A stretch of 64,000 nt of DNA from Phytophthora hibernalis (Eukaryota > Oomycota > Peronosporomycetes > Peronosporales > Peronosporaceae), in assembly GCA_012656075.1 (NCBI GenBank), contig JAAKBF010000001.1, positions 558,001-622,000 of the forward strand. Reading direction: 5' to 3'. Both the position numbers and the translations under genes were made by a program. The notes below the pieces were generated by a model, which saw only the letters and a program-made list of their open reading frames with translations, ran no database searches and was not told the origin of the DNA. The stretch's first letter is position 1. Every line of letters begins with the position of its first letter. Below, in pieces: positions 55,538 through 64,000 of the stretch.

Positions 55538-57553
55538 ATGGCACCAAGTCGATTTCCTCGCGCGTCCGCAGTGCTGATAACAGCCACATTGGCAGCGACG
55601 TCCTCCGCCATTGATTTCGGCAGTGGTGGAAATGACGCTACACAGACTGCAGGCTCGGTAGCCCCTGGTGGTGGGATCCCACCCTCGACCGCTGGTAGCG
55701 GAGCAAACGGTTTTGGAAACTTTGACTCCCCAACGCAGTGGTCGGCATCGTCTTCGAACAATGTGCCTACAAACGCTCCTGTCGCTGCTTCTAGTGGAAG
55801 TGGAGGCTGGTCACAGCCCCTTGATACGCCAACGGTTTGGTCGGGAGGAAGCGGTCAGTCGAGTGGAAGCGGGCAAGGATGGACGCCGCCCACCTCGACG
55901 GACTCTTCATCAATGTTGCCACCGACAAGCGGTCAATCCAATGGAAGCGGGCAAGGTTGGACGCCGCCCATCTCGACGGACTCCCCAGTGTTGACACCGA
56001 CAAGCGGTCAGTCTAGCGGAAATGGTGACCAGGGTTGGTCACAACCGATGTCGACGGACTCTTCATCGGGGTGGACACCTTCAAGTGGTCAGGGTAGTGG
56101 AACAGGAGATCAGGGATGGACGTCGACGGCATCTTCTGCAGCTTGGACATCTTCGAGTGGGGAGTCTAGTGGATACGACGATCAAACTTTAACCGTGGAC
56201 TGCAGTGGATCGAACGGAGGTGGCTGGTCTCCGGGAGGCGGCGAGATGAGCCTCGGTTCGGACGATGATCCCACACCTGGTAATGACTTCAGTCTCGAGT
56301 GCAGTGGTTCGGACGACGAATTCAACCCTGGCAACGACTTCAGTCTCGAGTGCAGCGGATCAGACGAGGAAACGCCATCCGTGTCGACTTCAACCGCAGG
56401 CTCCACCAACTTCGCCCCCGCGACGACGATGGCTCCTACGACTTCTAGTGGAACGGACGAGCAGCCTCCGCCTTCGTCGAACACCGCTACCTCAGCTTCG
56501 AGCGAGTATGAAGGCACAACCTCGACAGAGTCTTCGTCGAACACTCCGACAATGTCCAGCGGGACAGGTGACCAGGATCGTCGCAGGAGACGCAAACGAC
56601 GTCTTCGTCGAACACGGCGCAGTCTACTGCTTCGTCCTCTGATACTGCGTCATCGGCAACGCAGGGGGATCGGATACGACGCAAGGAAGCTCTGGCACAA
56701 AGCAAGGAGGTTCGGATGCGACGCAGACATCCCCGAGCAGCGGTGAGCACGCCTCCTTTGGCGAAGTCACGTCCAAGTCTGGTGAATGTGTCGTTGGAGA
56801 CCCAGACAAGTACATCAGCGCGGCTGATGTGGACTGGGTGTATGAGAACCGCATGGGTGAGAACACTACGGGCAACCACAATTGGATCTTTGACCACATC
56901 GTAACCAACAAGGGCTCGCTCAACTACTGTGTGCGTTGGGACAGCACGGAGAAGCTCTCGAAGACGGTGGCGTCCAAATTCCAGGCCATGCTGGCACGCC
57001 AGTACGCGGTGTGGAACCAATGGCTGATCGGGTATGGTTGCTGGCCATACAGCGAGATCAAGGTCAACGTGGTTGGCTTTGCCGTCACGGATGCTTCACT
57101 TCTGGATTGGACGGATGACTCGCTTGGCACGATCTATGCCGGAGACCTTGACCCTGAAGGTGTACCGCGGTGTCCTCAAGACTGCTACCGTTTCTTCGAC
57201 AATGCTCCAGTGTTAAGGCTTGGGCGGACACGAGCGCCTGCAAAGGCGAGCCCTTTGATCTGTCGCTGTGGCCCAAGCAAGGACTGGGAGGTGGGTTCGG
57301 CTCTGACTGGGGTCAGGAAGTCAACCTCGAGAACATGGTGCAAAATATCGACGAGGAGGAACTCACGATCGTCTCTCACGAAATCGGTCATGGATTCGGA
57401 CTTCCCGATTTTTACGAGGAGTCAGAAAAGCCCAACAAGGACTTCCCTCCTGCCATCATGGTGGCCGGCAGTTCGATGTCCGTCACGGATAGCGATGGCT
57501 GGATGCTGCGTCGCAATTACGAGCACATCATGTCTCGCTACAACTTCAAGTAG
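55538..57553 (+). CDS. secreted zinc metalloprotease, copy 5 (frameshifted)
   Basis: ATG 55538; the first 830 or so bases are almost identical to copy 2, then the sequence diverges after the acidic repeats. The linker is shorter. The catalytic region is distinct: CVVGDPDKYISAADVDWVYE and zinc motif HEIGHGFGLPD near 57379-57411, with IMVAGSSM as possible Met-turn. Three one-base losses break the frame, near 56576 (CAGGATCG for CAGGGATCG), near 56665 (G run before ATCGGATACG) and near 57212. With them restored the length is 672 residues. It is the last member of the array, convergent with the FtsH-like gene, with 178 bases between the stops. Confidence 0.8.
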
Positions 57554-57731
57554 ACTGGCACGTATTCACGTAGTCGTTCATGCTTCCTGCTCGCAATCGG
57601 TACGAGCTCGTAAATTCAAAGAAATCGTTTGATGTTCATTCTTCGGAGTATAGTTTTTATCTTCTCCCGGGTACGAATGTCGGAGATTTTAACAAAAGCA
57701 CACGTCTTGTTGCGTTTAAGTCTTGCTCAAC

Positions 57732-59183
57732 TCATAAAGACCTCTGCGGCCCCTCCGTCAATCTACGAGTCCCCTCCATCGTGAACTCGAACGACGACCC
57801 TGCGATGCTGCGTGTCTGCGATTCGAAAGCGCGGTTCATGGCTAGCTCGAAATGAGCATGCTTAATGCTCGTATCTCCATAACGCACGGCCAACAAAGCT
57901 GCTTCATTAACAAGACTTGCTAGCTGTGCGCCCGATCGCTGTCCCAGCAGGCCGCATTCTTCGGCAACAACCGACAGATCCACCTCGCTGTCCAGCCGCA
58001 CATTGCGGCAGTGCACATCCAAAATCTGCTTTCGTCCCTTGGTATCGGGCAGACCCACGTAGACATGGCGATCGAAGCGTCCCGGACGGCACAACGCCGG
58101 ATCCAGCACTTCCGGGCGATTCGTAGCTGCAATGACTATAACTCCGTTGGCATTTCCCTCGAATCCATCCATCTCCGTCAGCAACTGGTTGAGCGTCTGC
58201 TCCCGCTCGTCATTTGAGTTAAATCCACCGCGTGCCTTCGCCAACGCGTCGATCTCATCAATAAAAATGATACACTGCGGGTACTGCGAGGCCTGTGTGA
58301 AGAGGTCTCGCACGCGGGCAGCTCCTCGGCCCACGAGCATCTCCACAAAGTCCGAAGCGGAGCAAAACAAGAAGGCCACTCCTGCTTCCGAGGCCACCGC
58401 TCTAGCCAGCAGCGTCTTACCGGTGCCAGAAGGTCCAGACAGCAGCACTCCCTTCGGGACCTTGGCGCCAATGGCCTGGTACCTGGCTGGGTGCCTCAAG
58501 AAGTCCACCACCTCCTCAAGCTCCTTCCTGGCTTCGTCGATGCCTGCCACGTCGTCGAACGAGATCCGTTGCAACTGCTGCTGCTTGCGCACCTTCTTGG
58601 TGCCGTCCTTGCCCACTGTACCAGCATCCGTGCCGAACATCCCACGCATCATCTTGTACGTGAGTCCCAGGTACAGGAACGGCATGAGCGCCAGAGCGAT
58701 TGGCACCAGTCTGCTGGTCGTTGAGGGCGCGGCCGAGCCGAACTCCACACCGGACCGCACTAAGGCGTCCAGGATGTAGGTATTCTCCGTCCGCGGAGGC
58801 ACCAGGACCCTGGGGACAGCACGATACACCACGGAATGTCAAACTTTATACTCAATGCTATCTCCTCTTCTGGAGCTCCGATCGGCCTCGAACCGACGTG
58901 TATCGAAGCAGTTTTGCTTACTTGTATGTTTCCACTCCGTTCTTGGCCTGTACGACGCAGTGGTCCCCGCCAGCAGCACTTTTCCGACCCGACGGTCCCG
59001 CAGATCGCCTAAAAAGGCGCTGAACAGCCTCCAGGCCGGCGTCGTGGGCGCACGAGCCGCCGACAGCGCGCGCAACCGCACCAGCATGGACGCTATGAAC
59101 AGGCGCAGCTTCTGGGTGCCTTTACCCGCCAGCAGCAGCACGCAGATCGCCGTTACAAGACGCCGCGCACTCGGTAGCCGCAT
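57732..59183 (-). CDS. FtsH-like AAA protein lacking peptidase domain
   Basis: The main exon, from about 58830 to the stop at 57732, encodes an FtsH-type AAA ATPase: hydrophobic LVPIALALMPFLYLGLTY, then FDDVAGIDEARKELEEVV, Walker A GPSGTGKT, FVEMLVGRGAARVRDLF pore loop and helix, Walker B IIFIDEID, second region of homology ATNRPEVLDPALCRPGRFDR, and the lid. The chain stops about 45 residues after the lid (GPQRSL), so the M41 zinc peptidase domain with HEXXH is missing. An upstream piece, 59183 to about 58920, has a basic, hydrophobic N-terminus that could target an organelle; it joins via a GTAAGC donor, but no in-frame acceptor fits, so one indel is likely. It may be an inactive FtsHi-like protein or a truncation. 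Confidence 0.72.
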
Positions 59184-59363
59184 GATCAAGTTTCAAAGTT
59201 GATGCGTCAACTTCGAGCTAACTTAAATTACCGATGTACTGTTTTAATAACATAACTTACACAGAGGTAAGTTAAGTAGCACGTTATGGTTAGTTAAATT
59301 GCAGCGCCTGAGGTAAGTTAAGTTGCAAAAAAATTTACGAAATGGTGGTACCGTATTTATTAA

Positions 59364-59376
59364 CCCCCGCTCTCAA
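59364..59376 (+). repeat. left terminal inverted repeat
   Basis: CCCCCGCTCTCAA directly after TTAA at 59360-59363, matching the inverted right end at 63786-63801 with a two-base length difference. This is the layout expected of piggyBac ends. Confidence 0.65.
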
Positions 59377-59424
59377 CCGTTGTATATGACAACATGCGAG
59401 ACCAAAACAGGATTGGCCCGTTTC

Positions 59425-59453
59425 TTAACATGTTGTATAATACTACATGTTAA
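59425..59453. repeat. subterminal hairpin, left end
   Basis: TTAACATGTTGTAT and ATACTACATGTTAA form 14-bp arms with one mismatch around a single base. A similar TTAACATG/CATGTTAA hairpin sits at 63722-63750 inside the right end, suggesting transposase-binding sites. Confidence 0.6.
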
Positions 59454-59572
59454 AAACGGTGAAATGCACGCGGTTAGGCGGAAAAATTACAAAGAGTGAA
59501 CAATATTTTTCAAAAACAAGACGAGAAAGGATTCATTGATGTGCGACCAGACATCTGGATTTAGTGGCTGCG

Positions 59573-62500
59573 ATGCCGCCATCTCTCATTTCCAAAAAGA
59601 CAGCAACTACAGAGATGGCGGCGCGACGCGAGACGCGCAGCGAGCACGACGTCTTCATAAAGAAGCTGAAAGGCAGGAGCCTGGCGGAGCGTCAGCGCCT
59701 GACCGCCGACCACCGCGCATTTTTGAACGGCACGCGGGACGCCGATGCCCACTTCGGGCCTGCGCAGCCCGCATCAAGTGCTGGGCCGGCACCAGTTCCA
59801 GCCCCCGCTACAACAACTCCTTTCGCGCCTCGTCCGCGTGTAGCCCCTCCTTGGCCACCACTGGGGAAGGATGCATGCTACCTTGCGACGGTAAAGAAGC
59901 GCAAAGAGAAGCGCTTAGCAGAAGAAGGCGCACAGAGTAAAGGGGCGCCGGGTAAGAAGAAGATGACCAAGCGCAGAGCGGCCGAGCTTCGAAGGGAGGA
60001 GAAGAAGGCAAAGGAGACGAGAGCGCTCGCGCGCGCCACGAGCTCGGCGGCTGCGCGTACGGCAAAGAAGAAGGACGCACGTGCGCGGGTAACTGCGGAG
60101 GAGCTTCAAGGGGGCGAGGACCGCGCGGTCGCGCTCTCACAGCTGCAGCAGAAGGAGGGAGAGGACGCTGCGGTTGCGAAGCCGAAGACACCGAAGGCGG
60201 CGGGTAAGCGGAAGGCTGGTTCGAAGTCGGGACCCAAGGGGAAGAAGAAGCAGAAGAAGACTAACCCTCAGGTCGTGGATCCAGAGAATGAAGGCGATGC
60301 TGACAATGAGCGTGCTAGTGCTGCATCGGCGTCAACGATTCAAAGGTACACGCGAAAGCTTATGGTGTATATACCGCATGTTCTGAAAGATTCATGTCGT
60401 ATGTTATGTGCTGTTATAGCGGAGATCCTGCAGCATGCGATTCATCGATGGAGGTCGTACCTGCACCGGATTCCTCCAGACGAGGGGCCAGGTTTGTGTT
60501 TGTGGACATGGCGTATATACAACATGTATGATCTGGGACTGGTAGTATACTAACAAAATAATTGTTTGGTGTTTTGTGCAGGTCTCTCAGAATGGATTCG
60601 AGTGAGTTCGAGGTGGCAGAAGCCGCTGTCGCAACTGATGTAGCTCCGAGTCCCCAACCAGCAGGCGAGGACGCTTTGGATTCTGATGTCGAAGGCGACG
60701 TGGACTCTGAAGACTGGTACACAGAGATGGAACTGGTCGCTGCGACTGCTTCCGACAGCCTGGATGAGGACGACGTCGAGCAGCCGCCAGCAGTGCCTGA
60801 AGTGGAACGAGGAGGTGAAGACGATCAGTCGGGAGGAGCGATGGAGGTTTGGATGGAGACGCGCTAGTAGCGCGTGAGAAACGGTGTGCGAAGCGCCAGT
60901 TGGAGAAAGAGCGCTTCGCAGCAGCGATGGCGACGATTTCGCGGGATTGGTCTACAACTACGGACAACTGGGATACCCCGACAACGGAGGAGATGGAAGT
61001 TCTTGCGCTGGATGAGGATGCACTGAAAAATTGCGTGCAGATGGGTGGAACTTTGGTACGCTTGCCACTTCGGTTGATGTGGTATATACTACATGTACTG
61101 ACGAAACATGTTGTATTATTTATCTAGATCCTTCGACACCTCCCGACCGGCCCAAACCTTATCCTGGTCTGTTCGCTGGAGAGTACGGACCGACCCCAGC
61201 CGTGCTTGAGATGGCTGATTCGCCATTGCGCCTGTTTTTCTACTTCATGCCTCCACGACTTTGGCGGCGTATAGCTACCGAAAGCAACCGCTACTACAAC
61301 CAGCATTTGAATGAGCGCGTGGACCGCATGTTTGCAGCGCAGCAGGCCCGCGGAGATGAATCAACGAGAGAGGAGGTGTTGCTGAGAGAGACCAAGAGCC
61401 ACAAAAGATCCAACCGGAGGATATATTGCACTGCATTGGTTTACTGGTTGTACGAATGCTGTGCCCTCACAAGCGATGATTCGCTGATCATTGGGCGACT
61501 ACCTCTGTTGGTGCTGTGCCAAAAGGCACCTTCGGAAATTTTGTGCGCAAGGCACGTTTTGACCGCATCATGCAGAACCTCCACTTCACCAACAACGCTG
61601 ACGCGCGGGCGGAGACAGATCGAGCGTGGAAAGTAAGATCGGTCGTGGATACGTTGCAAGAGACTTTCGTGAGTGGATATATGGTGCCTCCAGTGCTGTC
61701 GTTTGATGAAGCCATGATCCCGTCGAGAAGCCGCCACAACATCACGCACCAGTTCATGAAAGATAACCCCACAAATGGGGGACCAAGTTGTTCATGACTT
61801 GCTGCGCGGACACAGCTTATTGTCTCCGGTACGTTGAATGCGGACTCCATGATGGAGTCCGCATTTTTTGGCTAAGTTCTACATGTTGTATACTAACGTA
61901 TGTTTTCTTGACTGACGTTGTATATACAACATTTAGAATTGAGATCTTTGCGGGACGGACCAGCACTCGGACGAGCTCGGTGGGGTCTCACCAAGGCCGT
62001 TTTCAGCCGACCCGAACTCAGGACCGGCCGCAGTGATGCGGAACCTTCAAAAGGTCCTTCCGCCTAAGCAAGATGGAACGCACCATGCTGTAGACACCGA
62101 TCGATTTTATACGTCGGTGCAGCTTGCACTGTAGCTACTAGCTCGCGACGTGTACATCGTGGGTACAATCCAGACGAACAAAAAGGTTTTCCACCAGCAT
62201 TGATCACCAAGGAAGCTTCGCGTCCAACGGACGTTCCGCGTGGGTCGGCAACAATCGCTGTGGCAAAATGTTGCCCACAACTGCAAGTCATGCAATGGTG
62301 GGACCGCCTCCCAGTGTACCTTCTTTCAACAGGTGCAAGCACAGTGATCGAGACGTGTGGTAAGTTGTATAGTTTATTCTAATATGATAGCTGTAATCGC
62401 TAACATGAACTTCTGTTGTTTTAGGACGACATGTTCCTGGTGGGCGGCGAGTCACTATCCCCTGCCCCTCCGCGATGCGCGACTACCATCTGGGGTAGAC

Positions 62501-63410
62501 ATCCACGACCAGCTGCGACTGCAGCGCTATTCGCTGCAGTTTTCTGTGCGCTTCAGGAAGTACTACAAGACGATCTTCTTGGGTCTCGTAGACATGGCAA
62601 TGGTAAACGCTTGCATTGTCTATCGCGAGGCGCAAAAGCAGCAAGGAAAACCCCTAGCCGATCACTCGGGTTTTTGGAGGTGCTCCAGGCTCAGCTACTC
62701 CAGACTACGGGCGCCGACTTCATTGAAGAGGTATATACAACATGTTTGAGCATCAACATGTTGTACATGCTGTATTATTGCTAACACTGTGTTTTCATCA
62801 ACAGATCCTTTCACCTGGACCAGCAACGCCATCTCGCCAGCCTGCTCCAATTGCCTCCGCACACAAGCTGTCCGAATTCCCCGAGTGGGTCCAAGTTCGC
62901 GAGGGCTTTCGGGAGCGGCCGCAGCATCAATGCGAGGTCTGCTCTATCAGAAAGACTAAGGTTGGCCAGCGCAGTGCCACCAGATTCTTTTGTGAAGCCT
63001 GCAGCGACGGCACCAAGCGGTGCGTCTTATCAGATCTAATTCCTGCGAGCCTAATGACTAACTTGTTGAGTGCACATTGCAGTGTATATCTGTGTGACCG
63101 TGTTAGGCCCGACCACTATACGAACAACAACATGACGTGCCATCAAATCTGGCACATCAAGTGGAAGGACGGCGAAGAGCGCCCGCGTCCTCGCATCGGC
63201 CGAGACATTCAGATGCGAGGTCTCGGCAAGAAGCGCCGCCGCCGCGAGGACACTACGACGAATGAGGAGGCGGAACAGGATGAAGGGGCAGAGTCCAACG
63301 CGGCGCCGGAGGAGGAAGAGACCGGGAGAGCAGGAGGAGGAGACTGCGGAGCCGGCGCCGACGCAGGAGAAGGAGACTGCGGCGCCGGATGGAGACGAGA
63401 GAGTGAATAG
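59573..63410 (+). pseudogene. piggyBac-like transposase gene, broken
   Basis: Starts with ATG 59573 and a Lys/Ala-rich N-terminal region. Introns: 60346-60419, 60492-60581 and 61056-61127, then others near 61876-61937, 62360-62424, 62731-62805 and 63020-63080, all GT-AG or nearly so. Core motifs are YPGLFAGEYGP, SPLRLFFYFMPPRLW, FDRIMQNLHFTNN, PPVLSFDEAMIPSRS, TCCADTAYCLR, MQWWDRLPVYLLSTG, VDIHDQLRLQRYSLQ and KYYKTIFLGLVDMA. The C-terminal zinc-binding part has QCEVCSIRKT, FFCEACSDG and the Cys/His pair near 63135-63155. Breaks include frame changes near 60845, 61035 and 61395, a TGA at 61469 (expected Arg) and a frame change near 61780. Not functional as read. Confidence 0.8.
61838..61866. 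repeat. perfect 29-nt hairpin followed by T run
   Basis: AATGCGGACTCCAT, one base, then ATGGAGTCCGCATT, followed at once by TTTTTT. It interrupts the piggyBac coding sequence just after the CADTAYCLRY region and looks like a compact hairpin transcript ending at a T stretch, or a small insertion. The short loop of one base is too tight for a normal RNA loop without fraying. Confidence 0.8.
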
Positions 63411-63721
63411 CGAGTGAGGATGCGTTACGTCGAGCATATTGCGTGCTGCATGATTTCTAAGTTACTTGAATTCATTGCTATGCATAGTTGGGCGATTTCG
63501 TTTAGCCTTTGTTCATTTCAGATAAAAGGGCCAACACGAAATGGAGTATATACGGCATGCTTCGTCCGTCGACCAGGCGTCGGTGTATTTGACTTCGTGG
63601 CTGGTACAGAGCACCGCGCTGGATGTGAAAGCGATCATTGCGGATCAGGTCAACTTCCCGCAATACATAAAATGGAATCGCACTTATCACAGGCTTTACA
63701 AGAATCAAGATTAGACTGGCT

Positions 63722-63750
63722 TTAACATGGTGTATTTACCAACATGTTAA
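63722..63750. repeat. subterminal hairpin, right end
   Basis: TTAACATGGTG and CCAACATGTTAA form imperfect arms around TATTTA, 36 bases inside the right inverted repeat. It mirrors the left-end hairpin. Confidence 0.55.
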
Positions 63751-63801
63751 GGGACGGACAGGGGTGAAAAAGCTCATGAAATCGCTTGAGAGCGCGGGGG
63801 G

Positions 63802-64000
63802 TAATACCTCGCCGACTGGAAAACATGAAGAAGACGGGAGCGGCATTGGGCTCACGTTGGCTGAAATTGAACACTGCACCGATTAGGACTGGAGCGTCAT
63901 TGGATCGGACAGCGTTGGTACCGTATTTACATCGCAGCTTCATATCTGAATAACGCGGAGTTTTTACTCACGACGGCCACGCTGGCACGAGCGAAGATGT
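63802..64000. other. right flank of piggyBac-like element
   Basis: No gene recognised. It contains GGTACCGTATTTA near 63925, also found just left of the element (59346-59358), which may be chance or a trace of a larger nested repeat. Confidence 0.4.

Larger units (their letters stand above)
59364..63801 (+). mobile_element. piggyBac-like DNA transposon, degenerate
   Basis: The left end is TTAA (59360-59363) followed by CCCCCGCTCTCAA; the right end is TTGAGAGCGCGGGGGG (63786-63801) followed by TAAT. The inverted repeats agree except for a two-base difference in the G/C run, and the TTAA target is complete only on the left. Each end has a subterminal hairpin of TTAACATG and CATGTTAA (59425-59453 and 63722-63750). 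Inside is a piggyBac-type (DDE_Tnp_1_7) transposase with several introns and a C-terminal Cys-rich zinc-binding tail. It is inactive because of stops and frame changes. Confidence 0.75.

Noticed and set aside
58860..58930. Possible tRNA on the minus strand (CGGTTCGAGGCCG resembles a T-arm)
   Set aside because: No D-arm, anticodon arm or complementary 5' acceptor strand at the right distance.

Overview
The window looks like nuclear DNA of an oomycete, most likely Phytophthora or a close relative. The grounds are compact genes with 50-90 base GT-AG introns, a Crinkler-like P-loop NTPase relic, a secreted multi-Kazal inhibitor of the oomycete EPI kind, Ty1/copia and piggyBac-like elements, and signal-peptide proteins with Ser/Thr-rich linkers. 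No rRNA, tRNA or CRISPR array was seen.

Layout. 1-5.4 kb: a short unknown ORF and a broken Crinkler-like NTPase gene (minus). 5.7-21.5 kb: a gene-dense housekeeping block. It holds phosphatidylserine synthase, an unknown conserved nuclear-type protein, a BED-like zinc finger joined to an SDR-like domain, a PUF60-type splicing factor, a Yippee protein, an EF-hand protein kinase, a PDZ-like protein and the SNF1/AMPK alpha kinase. 21.6-25.5 kb: three minus-strand genes, namely a secreted Kazal inhibitor, a protein with duplicated CENP-B-type helix-turn-helix regions, and copy 1 of a secreted zinc metalloprotease family. 26.7-43 kb: transposon-rich DNA with a degenerate copia element (LTRs and target duplication visible), a piggyBac relic, a MULE relic and long stretches with no recognisable gene. 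43.6-57.6 kb: four more metalloprotease copies on the plus strand, with an Old Yellow Enzyme, a secreted hexose-6-phosphate epimerase and a CREG-like secreted protein between them. 57.7-59.2 kb: an FtsH-like AAA protein without a peptidase domain. 59.4-63.8 kb: a degenerate piggyBac-like element with TTAA-type ends and introns carrying repeated palindromes.

A technical theme runs through the window. Many genes that should be intact are broken only by single-base length differences, mostly one base missing from a short G or C run. Correcting the count restores a length divisible by three in PUF60, SNF1, the EF-hand kinase, OYE and several protease copies. This looks more like consensus error than decay, so most such genes are listed as CDS with the break positions given. 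The biologically strongest signal is the metalloprotease family: five copies, mosaic at the nucleotide level, with the Kazal inhibitor nearby. The most unusual signal is the palindrome family shared by the introns and the subterminal regions of the piggyBac-like element.
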